From: Bdellovibrionales bacterium
GTDB taxonomy: Bacteria > Bdellovibrionota > Bdellovibrionia > Bdellovibrionales > JAMPXM01
Direction: 5' to 3'
Assembly: GCA_005792225.1 (NCBI GenBank)
Contig: SXSP01000068.1
Coordinates: forward strand, 1-6,816
Length of the DNA: 6,816 nucleotides
Under the pieces are notes generated by a model. The model was not told the origin of the DNA, ran no database searches, and was given only the letters and a program-made list of their open reading frames with translations. The translations under genes and the position numbers were made by a program. Of the stretch, positions 1-6,192 are shown piece after piece; position 1 is the first letter of the stretch, and each line of letters starts with the position of its first letter.

Positions 1-414
1 AAGATGTTGATAACCGTTGCAAACGCCGCCTCCGCAATCGATCGTCACGCCCACGGTCAAGTAGCCGATGGGGCAACCGGGTCCCGTGGGATAATGCATT
101 CCGGCCTGGCTCACGTAGAAATTTGAAACATACGAGGGAGAGGCGGAGACTTTCGCTTTTTTACCGCAGATGAATTGTTGACCCGCGCAAACTCCGCCGA
201 AGCAATCCATCACCGAACCCATCGCTTCGTAGCCGATGGGACAGTTGACGGTGTCGGAGTGGAGGCCTCCTTGAGTGAGAATCAGATCGACGATCACGTC
301 GGAGTTCGCGGTCACTTGCTCCGCCGCCGCGCAAACTTGTCTGTTGCCGAAAATGCGGATCGGGTTCCCAAGTCCATTCCCAACCGTGCCTACGACCGAA
401 GTATTCGATGGGCA
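1..414 (-). repeat. Tandem Cys-rich protein repeats, period about 168-171 nt
   Basis: Inside the lipoprotein gene three units begin at the codons for Cys163 (414), Cys220 (243) and Cys276 (75), so the period is 171 then 168 nt. Units two and three share 14 of 23 residues: CPIGY, a Gly four residues on, then DC, then GGVC, Gly and Gln. The stretch before each CPIGY is also related (V-T/S-A-N/S, then a beta-like segment and a Gly-Leu/Met-His). Unit one is degenerate: it starts GCPSNT and lacks the DC and GGVC part. The third unit runs off the window, so the total number of repeats is unknown. Confidence 0.7.
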
Positions 415-900
415 TCCAACTTGAGCACCCGCGGGAGGTGGAGAACTGCCTTCGAAACCAACCGAGACGTGGGTCAGCCCTGGCTTATAAGTCATGCCGC
501 CGCCGACGGGAGGATTCGTCGTCTGACGTGCCTGCACATCGATAATCGCGATGGCGGTTTGCCCTTCGACATCACGAGCTTCGATCGTCACCGACTGCGC
601 GACTTGCGGTGCAACGTAGAGTCCATTGTCGGGATTGATTTCTCCTCCGCCGGAGATCACGGAGTAGACGTACGGTTGCCGCCCACCGTATGCCGTGAAT
701 TGCATGCTCGCTCCGAAGAGAACTGAGTTGCCGCTCGAGCGCAGCGACAGAGGACTTGTTGAAGCGTAATCGAATTCATTCCAATACGAGGATCCACTAG
801 AGATATCGGCCTGAGGTGCGCACGCACTTATGGAGGCCATAAGTACGAGTGCGATGAAAACTCCGGTCGCTCGTCTGATCTGTCTCATTTTGATGCTCAT
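1..900 (-). CDS. Secreted lipoprotein with Ig-like domain and Cys-rich repeats (3' end cut by window edge)
   Basis: The frame is open for exactly 300 codons from the ATG at 900 to the left edge, so the C-terminus is missing. Residues 1-27 form a type II signal peptide: basic start (KMRQIRR), hydrophobic core, lipobox ISAC with Cys27 as the lipidation site. Ala at +2 favours the outer membrane. Residues about 49-124 resemble a bacterial Ig-like surface domain, with the pattern GGRQPYVYSVISGGG, a glycine turn, GLYVAP, then VTIEARD and a final beta strand. From residue 163 there are Cys-rich repeats of 56-57 residues (Cys163, Cys220, Cys276), which suggests disulfide-stabilised modules exposed at the surface or in the periplasm. 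The start at 900 is chosen over Met5 because GAGGGG lies 6 nt upstream. The specific function is not recognised; an adhesin or surface-structure role is only a guess. The long rightward reading frame at 175-726 is its antisense shadow. Confidence 0.85.
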   Translation of the reverse strand, partial: MSIKMRQIRRATGVFIALVLMASISACAPQADISSGSSYWNEFDYASTSPLSLRSSGNSVLFGASMQFTAYGGRQPYVYSVISGGGEINPDNGLYVAPQVAQSVTIEARDVEGQTAIAIIDVQARQTTNPPVGGGMTYKPGLTHVSVGFEGSSPPPAGAQVGCPSNTSVVGTVGNGLGNPIRIFGNRQVCAAAEQVTANSDVIVDLILTQGGLHSDTVNCPIGYEAMGSVMDCFGGVCAGQQFICGKKAKVSASPSYVSNFYVSQAGMHYPTGPGCPIGYLTVGVTIDCGGGVCNGYQHL

Positions 901-906
901 GACTCA

Positions 907-912
907 CCCCTC
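907..912 (-). promoter_or_regulatory. Ribosome binding site of the repeat lipoprotein gene
   Basis: Read on the minus strand, GAGGGG is followed by 6 nt (TGAGTC) and then ATG at 900. This good Shine-Dalgarno match decides the start over the in-frame Met codon four codons later. Confidence 0.55.
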
Positions 913-1061
913 ACACGAGGAGAAAAAGCAAACTCCGTGCAGGTGATGGATGCAGGTAAACTGGCGGAATTGTTAGTGTCTCATTTTTGGATTCGCTCAC
1001 GGGATGAGCGCGTGACCAGGCATCTTTCGCGTGTGCAAATTCTGTCGTGTGCTTATTACTC

Positions 1062-1089
1062 AAGACAGTTTCGTGAACTTTGTGATAAC
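1062..1089 (+). promoter_or_regulatory. Candidate sigma-70-type promoter for the metalloprotease-like lipoprotein gene
   Basis: The 233-nt spacer between the divergent lipoprotein genes (901-1133) should hold promoters for both. The best rightward candidate is AAGACA (1062-1067), a 16-nt spacer, then GATAAC (1084-1089) preceded by TG in the extended -10 position. It would give a leader of roughly 38 nt. The match is moderate and found by eye. No convincing leftward promoter was seen in the same spacer. Confidence 0.25.
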
Positions 1090-1122
1090 TATGCGCACCG
1101 GGTTCTCACGGCCCGCTTTACC

Positions 1123-1130
1123 GAGAGGGA
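1123..1130 (+). promoter_or_regulatory. Ribosome binding site of the metalloprotease-like lipoprotein gene
   Basis: GAGAGGGA lies just ahead of ATG at 1134; counting GAGAGG as the core, the spacer is 5 nt. It supports this start, which is also followed at once by a well-formed lipoprotein signal peptide. Confidence 0.5.
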
Positions 1131-1133
1131 TCA

Positions 1134-2231
1134 ATGAAAATCCAAGCCGCCGTTTTCTTGGGACTCACGATTCTCACCGTCGCATGCACGAGATCTGAAA
1201 CTCCGAAAATGGAGCAGGACTCACACTTCTTCGTAAGCTTCGCCCCGGTTGGCTGGCACTCGAATTCGACGGCGCTGGATCACAATTTCGGTACCAATTT
1301 GAATGATCGTGAACTTTGCGAAAGGGCACTCCGCGCGAGTGTCTGCGAAACAACGTACTCAGCACAGGAGATCGCTCAAGGGTGGAGCTCGGTTCCCTGT
1401 TCTTCAGCCTCCGCTTCTTACGTTCCGGCGCTGATGGCATTTTACGATGAGATGCCGGCTCGTCTTCGCCCCTCGCTGTGCACGCTCGAGCGGATTTTTA
1501 TTTCAGACGGCATCACGAGTACCGCGTTCGCAAGTCCCATCATGAAGAGCTTGGATGAAGCACCCGTAGGCGCTTACATCGGCGCGCGCAAGTCGACTTT
1601 TCTCAACCAGCCGACCGTGTCGGCTCTCGTCACGTGGAAGGAGCAACTTCCCTTCGGTGGCTCGGCGGAGTTTCTCGCAAATGATCCTTCGCTCGTACAA
1701 ATTAATTACGGGCTCAACACGGGTCTCCCGGCAGATGGATTATATTACGTTTTGATTCATGAGATCGGGCACCTTCTTGATTTCGCAAATTTCGTGAGCG
1801 CAACGAGCTGTGGACCCAACCGTAGTGGCTCGAATTGTGTACCGAATCCGGGGACGTTCGCGTCGCTCAGCTGGGAAACTTCGTCTAAGCCTCTTGCGCA
1901 CGCGAAACACCTTCGCCAAGGAGAATTTTGTTATTACAACTGCGCCGGTCTAATTTTGTCTCCGAGCGAGGGCTTCACGATTTATTCTTCCTTGATGACG
2001 AGCGCGTTCATTACGCCCTACTCGGGCATGAACTCCCGGGAAGACTTCGCTGATTTCTTTGCGTTTAATCTTCTCTGGCGGCAGCGCGGGTTAAATTATC
2101 GCATCGAGTTTCCGGGCCAGGGCTCGCTCGATATGAACCGTGTTTTTGAGCAGAACCCTCTCGTTCGGGCCAAACTCGATTACGTGGAACGTCTATGGAT
2201 GTCTCCCAACTTTAAGATCTCAAATCGCTGA
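1134..2231 (+). CDS. Lipoprotein with zincin-type HEIGH metalloprotease motif
   Basis: The protein has 365 residues. Residues 1-18 are a short lipoprotein signal peptide (MKIQ, hydrophobic stretch, lipobox TVAC) with Cys18 as the acylated residue and Thr at +2, so an outer-membrane-anchored periplasmic or surface protein is likely. At residues 209-213 lies HEIGH, the HExxH zinc site, in a helix context (YYVLIHEIGHLLDFANF). A glutamate that could be the third zinc ligand is E303 in SREDFADFFAFNLL, and an acidic E-D-F-A-D/E motif in a late helix is common in HExxH peptidases. This suggests a gluzincin-like arrangement with a wide spacing of about 90 residues. Eight further cysteines (62, 71, 89, 116, 226, 235, 266, 270) suit up to four disulfides, as expected outside the cytoplasm. 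The 66-residue frame just upstream, which overlaps this start, is probably not a gene. A peptidase is the likely activity; the substrate is unknown and I cannot assign a named family. Confidence 0.85.
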   Translation: MKIQAAVFLGLTILTVACTRSETPKMEQDSHFFVSFAPVGWHSNSTALDHNFGTNLNDRELCERALRASVCETTYSAQEIAQGWSSVPCSSASASYVPALMAFYDEMPARLRPSLCTLERIFISDGITSTAFASPIMKSLDEAPVGAYIGARKSTFLNQPTVSALVTWKEQLPFGGSAEFLANDPSLVQINYGLNTGLPADGLYYVLIHEIGHLLDFANFVSATSCGPNRSGSNCVPNPGTFASLSWETSSKPLAHAKHLRQGEFCYYNCAGLILSPSEGFTIYSSLMTSAFITPYSGMNSREDFADFFAFNLLWRQRGLNYRIEFPGQGSLDMNRVFEQNPLVRAKLDYVERLWMSPNFKISNR

Positions 2232-2260
2232 TTCATTTTTTGCGGGCGAGGTGCCATACT
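2232..2260 (+). promoter_or_regulatory. Candidate promoter giving a near-leaderless transcript of the next gene
   Basis: TTCATT (2232-2237), a 17-nt spacer and CATACT (2255-2260), with TG ahead of the -10 (TGCCATACT), sit directly before ATG at 2269. Transcription would start about 0-3 nt before the start codon. This would explain why no well-placed ribosome binding site is present; the only purine-rich patch (GCGAGGTG, 2247-2253) is 15 nt away. The -35 match is weak. Confidence 0.3.
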
Positions 2261-2268
2261 CGTCCGCG

Positions 2269-2979
2269 ATGAAAAAACCGCTTCTGATCTCCATTGTTTT
2301 TGTCCTCGTCGTCGTGAGCCTTGCGGCGACCGCATGGACGTATTTCCTGAAAAAATCGAACGAAACGAACTCGGTCCCTGGCGGAAACGAGATGGCCGGA
2401 CTCTCGGCGAGCGAGGCTCCTCCGCCGAACGAAGGCGAGATCGTACAAGTTCCGTGTAAGAGTGAGTCCAAACTCGCAGCGGGCGAATGGCTCATCGGCA
2501 AACCAGGGGCTTACATCAAAGTGCTGCCGAACGGTAGATTAACTCAAGTCACGGGCGAGGAACTCGCCAACATTCGTACAGCTTTCAATCCGATCCAGGG
2601 CGATACAGAAATTTTGATCCAAATGGAATGCGCCGAGGACCTTGAGGAAGGTGCCGGAGCGACGACGTGGTTTCTCTCGAGTGTGAAGCCCGAGCAATTT
2701 TTCTCCACGAAGAAGGGCGTGAAGGTTCGCACGCAGTTAACGGACGACGAGAAAACCTTCTTCGTCACGCAAATCAATACCGCTTGCGTCGATCAAGGTG
2801 ACTTTCCGGAGACGGAAAAGCCGCCGTGCACGCGGCCGACTCCCGTCGCGATCACGGATTTAAACGAAAACGGCCAGCGTGAATACTGGTTTACCGAGCC
2901 TTATATGTGGGACAACGGCATCGGCGTGATCGAAGAGCCGCAAAATCGGATTCTCACGGCATGTCCGGGGTGCGATTAA
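2269..2979 (+). CDS. Signal-anchored Cys-containing protein of unknown function
   Basis: The protein has 236 residues from the ATG at 2269. The frame also runs back to 2140 without a stop, but that part overlaps the upstream lipoprotein gene, while 2269 opens directly with a classic export start (MKKPLLISIVF and a hydrophobic core to about residue 26). There is no lipobox cysteine, so this is either an N-terminal membrane anchor or a cleaved signal peptide. A low-complexity Ala/Pro/Asn/Glu-rich linker follows (about 30-58). The exported part has six cysteines (63, 121, 173, 187, 232, 235) and ends in CPGCD. Near residues 196-208, ITDLNENGQREYWF resembles the Asp/Asn-Gly calcium-loop style of FG-GAP or VCBS beta-propeller blades, but only one such copy is present. 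It follows the metalloprotease-like gene after 37 nt and may be co-transcribed or use its own promoter. The function is not recognised. Confidence 0.8.
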   Translation: MKKPLLISIVFVLVVVSLAATAWTYFLKKSNETNSVPGGNEMAGLSASEAPPPNEGEIVQVPCKSESKLAAGEWLIGKPGAYIKVLPNGRLTQVTGEELANIRTAFNPIQGDTEILIQMECAEDLEEGAGATTWFLSSVKPEQFFSTKKGVKVRTQLTDDEKTFFVTQINTACVDQGDFPETEKPPCTRPTPVAITDLNENGQREYWFTEPYMWDNGIGVIEEPQNRILTACPGCD

Positions 2980-4988
2980 TACTGCATCTCTTTCTTGCGG
3001 TCGTTCTCTAAACGCTGAAGAGCTAAGCGCTCGACTTCGAGACCGAGTGGCAAGTGCGAACCGAGCAGGTGCCAGAATCTTTCGGTCTCGATTCTCACGA
3101 GGAGGAGATCAGAGTCAGCGATGACGGTTGCGGTTCGTAAAGTTTCCGGATGAATAAGCGCGATTTCCCCAAACACATCGCCCGCCTTCATGCGATTGAT
3201 CGTTTTCGTTTTTTGGGTCACCGTCGCCTGACCTTGAATCAAGAAGAAGCAGGCGGTTGCGACCTCTCCTTCCGAGATCACTTTTTCTCCCGCCCTCACC
3301 GTTTGCTTTTTTCCCGCGAAGACGAGAGCGTCGAGCGAATCGGCGGGAAGATCCTTCCAAGCGGGACTCGAAACCAACGCTTGAAGGAACCAAATCCGGA
3401 ATTGCAATTCTTCCGAGGAACTTCCGTCCACCTTCGACATTCGTGGATCGTAAGGAATCAGCAAGACTCGTGCTTCATCCACCGCGATGACGTCGGCCGT
3501 CCGTTGTTTTCCCATGAAAAAGGCGGCCTCACCGAAGACCGCTCCGGAATCAAGAAAGGCAACGATCTTTCTTCGCCGACCGGCAACGGACTTCGCGACC
3601 GCGAGTCGACCCGAAAGAACGATGAAGAGCGATCGATCCGACTCCCCCTGACGGCAGGCAGCCTCACCTTCATGCAAATGAAGGACGTGGGCGCGGGAGA
3701 GCAGGTGCTCGCGCATTTCGCGGCCGAGCTGACGAATCACCGGAAGTTTTTCGAGATCTTGTTTCGCGGGGACGTGTCCGTCGCGGATCGCTTCTTCAAT
3801 CATTTGCGGTCGCGCTTTCCGCCGCCACATTTGACGAACTCGCTCGGCGCTCGCGCTCATCCATGAACTCGCGAGATCATCAATAAATGAGATGCCAATG
3901 ATGAAGAGCGCCAGAATCAGTGCCGCCGTCGTGACCAGAGCACCTCGATCGCTCATCGAGAGATGCGGTGAAATCGCCGCAGCTAAAACTCGCGCGGGAC
4001 CGACTAAAAAGCCGACGAAGAGTACGCACCACGCAAACGCCGCGGCTAAGTGCTGACTCCGCACCTTCGCTTCAAGTTCCGTGGAGCCATGGCTCTCACC
4101 GCGCTTACGATCCCAATAATTGTAAAGAGCTCGGAACCATTCGGTGAGAGCACTCCGCCGAAAGGGAGAAAGATCCGAAAGCATCGCGAGCATAGTGAAC
4201 GCGGGCACAAAAGAGGCCACTGATGAGGGCAATGCGATCTTCGCGATCCAGGCCGCTCCCGCCATCATCATCGCAGCGCCGGCCGACGCGTAAATGTAGA
4301 GGAGCGAAGCATGCACTTTCGAAAGATCATCCGTCGCAACCGAAACAGAAACACAATCTGCCCTGATGGAGAGAGGGCCAGGATTTCCGGCGAACAATCT
4401 CATGTTGACGGATTGGAGGAGCGCCCGAATCGATCTTGTGACGGAGAAACTAAAGAGAAATGCGAAAAGAATCGAAGCGCTTGAGGTAGAGTGGGCAGCC
4501 AAAGGCGAACCGTTTTGGATAAAAAAATGCAAGTCCCTGGCAAGGCTCAGGACGGAGATCGCGCCAGCGGCGACGAGAATCGAAGCCAAAACTTTTCGCA
4601 GCGATGCTTCGATGGGCTTTCCACCCGGAAAACGAAAGAGTTCGAACGAAAAGATGGGATCAAACGCGATCGATTCACGCCAAACGTAATCTGGCTTCAA
4701 GGCCTCGGCGAGCCGAATCGCGCGGCGATCCGCGAGGAGTCCACGATCGTGAAGAAACCCGAGGAACCTCGAGATCAGCGCAAATCGCCCTGAAGTCTCG
4801 GGATAAGGCTTGATGAACCTTGCCATCTGAGCGAGTGAAACGCCTTGCTCCGTCAATTCCACGAGATTGAGATATTTATCGGGAATGGCGAAGACTTCTC
4901 CCGTCGGCTTTTCGATAAAGCGCCGCCCGTTTTCATCGTAGCGAAACGAGTGCGGAAGAAGCTTGAGTCGTTCGTTTTCAACTGTCAT
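2976..4988 (-). CDS. Membrane protein with PqqD-like domain, degenerate M50/S2P-like core and two cyclic-nucleotide-binding domains
   Basis: The protein has 670 residues from the ATG at 4988. An in-frame start at 5063 would add 25 residues, but these overlap the divergent transporter gene and lie upstream of the best promoter. Residues about 8-88 look like a PqqD-type winged helix (YDENGRRFI, GVSLAQMARFI, FLHDRGLL). Hydrophobic segments follow at about 130-152, 170-183, 227-253, 258-272, 313-338 and 349-370. The order of the first four, with SVTRSIRALLQ (182-192) where HExxH would sit and LSDLSPFRRSALTEW (270-284) where NxxPxxDG would sit, recalls site-2-protease-like M50 proteins, but both catalytic motifs are absent. 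Two cyclic-nucleotide-binding domains follow (about 429-520 and 548-643). Each keeps the phosphate-cassette residues: FGEAAFF then RTA, and FGEIALI then RTA. They are predicted to face the cytoplasm. A sensor or scaffold role controlled by cAMP, cGMP or a related dinucleotide is inferred. The stop codon overlaps that of the convergent gene. Confidence 0.85.
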   Translation of the reverse strand: MTVENERLKLLPHSFRYDENGRRFIEKPTGEVFAIPDKYLNLVELTEQGVSLAQMARFIKPYPETSGRFALISRFLGFLHDRGLLADRRAIRLAEALKPDYVWRESIAFDPIFSFELFRFPGGKPIEASLRKVLASILVAAGAISVLSLARDLHFFIQNGSPLAAHSTSSASILFAFLFSFSVTRSIRALLQSVNMRLFAGNPGPLSIRADCVSVSVATDDLSKVHASLLYIYASAGAAMMMAGAAWIAKIALPSSVASFVPAFTMLAMLSDLSPFRRSALTEWFRALYNYWDRKRGESHGSTELEAKVRSQHLAAAFAWCVLFVGFLVGPARVLAAAISPHLSMSDRGALVTTAALILALFIIGISFIDDLASSWMSASAERVRQMWRRKARPQMIEEAIRDGHVPAKQDLEKLPVIRQLGREMREHLLSRAHVLHLHEGEAACRQGESDRSLFIVLSGRLAVAKSVAGRRRKIVAFLDSGAVFGEAAFFMGKQRTADVIAVDEARVLLIPYDPRMSKVDGSSSEELQFRIWFLQALVSSPAWKDLPADSLDALVFAGKKQTVRAGEKVISEGEVATACFFLIQGQATVTQKTKTINRMKAGDVFGEIALIHPETLRTATVIADSDLLLVRIETERFWHLLGSHLPLGLEVERLALQRLENDRKKEMQY

Positions 4989-4991
4989 TAA
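4963..4991 (+). promoter_or_regulatory. Candidate promoter for the CHR-family transporter gene
   Basis: TTGAGT (4963-4968), a 17-nt spacer and CATTAA (4986-4991), with an extended TG (CTGTCATTAA), lie upstream of the transporter start. The -10 overlaps the start codon of the divergent gene. The -10 match is weak (three of six), so this is tentative. Confidence 0.25.
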
Positions 4992-5007
4992 CTTCCATCT
5001 TGCAGTG

Positions 5008-5034
5008 ATTTTACCGGTTTGAGAAGGTTGCCAA
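5008..5034 (-). promoter_or_regulatory. Candidate promoter for the twin cyclic-nucleotide-binding membrane protein gene
   Basis: On the minus strand TTGGCA (5034-5029) and TAAAAT (5013-5008) each match five of six consensus bases, with a short 15-nt spacer. The predicted transcript starts near 5001, about 13 nt before the ATG at 4988, and includes a GGAAG patch close to that start. Its position downstream of the alternative 5063 start supports the shorter protein. The -35 abuts the start codon of the divergent transporter. Confidence 0.4.
5021..5027 (+). promoter_or_regulatory. Ribosome binding site of the CHR-family transporter gene
   Basis: GAGAAGG is followed by 7 nt (TTGCCAA) and ATG at 5035, a good Shine-Dalgarno match and spacing that fixes the start. 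Confidence 0.6.
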
Positions 5035-6192
5035 ATGAAGAGCGCGACCAGATCCCTTGCCATTGAGACTTTCGTCTACTTCCTTCGCCTGGGGTGCGTG
5101 GGTTTTGGGGGACCGTTGGCGCTGATAGCGAATATGCAACGGGACTTGATTGAGAAGCGCAAATGGATAACCCAGGAAGAATTCAGCAGAGCCTTCGCAT
5201 TGATTAAAGCCATGCCCGGTCCGGTCGCATTCATGACGGCCGTCTACCTAGGACGTCGACGCGCGGGTTGGCGCGGAGGCTTGGCTGCGGGGTTTGCTCT
5301 GAACTTTCCCGCGTTCACGCTCATGGTTTTATTCAGCGCTTTCTACTCGAGTTGGAAGAACATCTCCGGCAGCGAATCTTTCATGGGTGGAATGCAGGCC
5401 GCGGCGTTAGCGATCGTGCTCTTTAGTCTAAAGGGTCTCGGGTCTGCACATCGCAAAAAGCTGATATTTTGGATTCTCGCAGGCTCCGCGGCTGCGCTCA
5501 CCGCACTGGATCCTTCGTGGGAACCATTCATCATTCTCTTCAGCGGGGTGATCGCGGTTGGTGCAAGTCGTGTTTTTTCCGCGCCTCGCTTTATCATATT
5601 CCCCGTTCCCTGGATGCAATTCGCTCTCGGCGATGTGAGTCTCGCCGGTTGGCTCGTCGTCTCTCAATCCGCACTCGAACTCGGATGGACGTGCTTTAAA
5701 GCTGGCGCTTTCGTGTTCGGGTCTGGGCTCGCCATTGTTCCGATGATGGAGCACGATTTCGTGACGAGGCTTGGATGGCTCACGCACCAAGAATTCATGG
5801 ATGCGCTCGCCTTCGGGCAAATCACACCCGGACCCGTCGTCATTACCGCAACTTTTATTGGTTTTAAGAAGATGGGTTTTCTCGGGGCGTGCCTCGCGAC
5901 GATCGCGATTTTTTCGGCGGCGTTTTTTCATATGATGACTTGGTTTCCGCCGCTGGTGAATCGACTGAGTCAAATGAGCTGGATTCAATCGTTCTTGACG
6001 GGTGCGATCGCGGCGGTCGTTGGGGCGATCTTTGCCACGGTCGTTCGCTTGGCAGCACCGTGGGTGCATGAACCTGCGCACTTTACAATAATGGCCGCTG
6101 TTTTAGCAGCGGCCATCTTAACGAAGCTCCCGGCTTGGAGCCTCATTCCCCTCGGCGGACTCGCGGGACTCTTAGCCCGCTTCGTCTTCTAG
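5035..6192 (+). CDS. chrA: Chromate transporter family (CHR/ChrA) membrane protein
   Basis: The protein has 385 residues, the normal size of a two-domain (long-chain) CHR transporter. The two halves repeat the family signature. N-half: FLRLGCVGFGGPLALI (16-31), W44, AMPGPVA (59-65), YLGRRRAGWRGG. C-half: CFKAGAFVFGSGLAIV (220-235), W248, GQITPGPVV (261-269), FIGFKKMGFLGA. About ten or more hydrophobic segments fill the rest, with a polar break near residues 135-142. Characterised members export chromate across the inner membrane, but many homologues are named only by similarity and may carry other oxyanions. The glutamine usually found before PGP is present in the C-half (Q262) but is K58 in the N-half, so the substrate should be treated as unproven. 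No chrB-type regulator is adjacent. The gene converges on and overlaps the sigma-54 regulator gene by 21 nt. Confidence 0.9.
   Translation: MKSATRSLAIETFVYFLRLGCVGFGGPLALIANMQRDLIEKRKWITQEEFSRAFALIKAMPGPVAFMTAVYLGRRRAGWRGGLAAGFALNFPAFTLMVLFSAFYSSWKNISGSESFMGGMQAAALAIVLFSLKGLGSAHRKKLIFWILAGSAAALTALDPSWEPFIILFSGVIAVGASRVFSAPRFIIFPVPWMQFALGDVSLAGWLVVSQSALELGWTCFKAGAFVFGSGLAIVPMMEHDFVTRLGWLTHQEFMDALAFGQITPGPVVITATFIGFKKMGFLGACLATIAIFSAAFFHMMTWFPPLVNRLSQMSWIQSFLTGAIAAVVGAIFATVVRLAAPWVHEPAHFTIMAAVLAAAILTKLPAWSLIPLGGLAGLLARFVF
6091..6116 (-). terminator. Perfect hairpin in the end of the transporter gene, candidate terminator for the convergent regulator
   Basis: ATGGCCGCTG (6091-6100) and CAGCGGCCAT (6107-6116) form a perfect 10-bp stem with a 6-nt loop. 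On the minus strand it lies 56 nt past the stop codon of the sigma-54 regulator and is followed by TATTGT, a short imperfect T-tract. This makes it a plausible intrinsic terminator for that transcript. It also encodes an Ala-rich stretch of the transporter (IMAAVLAAAI), so a chance palindrome cannot be excluded. Read rightward, it is not followed by a T-tract. Confidence 0.4.

Noticed and set aside
218..240. Inverted repeat CCCATCG / CGATGGG with 9-nt loop
   Set aside because: It falls within the repeated CPIGY-encoding segment; the other repeat unit does not keep the left arm, so it is probably coincidence of coding.
175..726. 183-residue rightward reading frame
   Set aside because: It lies wholly antisense to the 300-codon lipoprotein frame, which has a signal peptide, ribosome binding site and internal repeats; this frame has none.
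937..1137. 66-residue rightward reading frame with GTG start, overlapping the lipoprotein start as ATGA
   Set aside because: The 4-nt overlap is typical of translational coupling, but the nearest GAGGAG is about 14 nt from the GTG, the protein shows no recognisable domain, and the stretch is the expected promoter spacer of two divergent genes. It could be revived by conservation in relatives.
2140..2268. Upstream extension of the unknown exported protein by 43 codons
   Set aside because: It would overlap the preceding gene by over 90 nt and bury the clear signal sequence beginning at 2269.
3150..3866. 238-residue rightward reading frame
   Set aside because: It is antisense to the cyclic-nucleotide-binding domains, rich in Arg, His and Ser, with no domain or ribosome binding site.
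4989..5063. 25-codon N-terminal extension of the sensor membrane protein
   Set aside because: It overlaps the divergent transporter gene head to head and contains its ribosome binding site; the shorter start fits the PqqD-like domain and the candidate promoter.
5428..6081. 217-residue leftward reading frame inside the transporter gene
   Set aside because: It is strongly Arg/Pro/His-rich, typical of an antisense shadow of a membrane protein, and no motif is seen.
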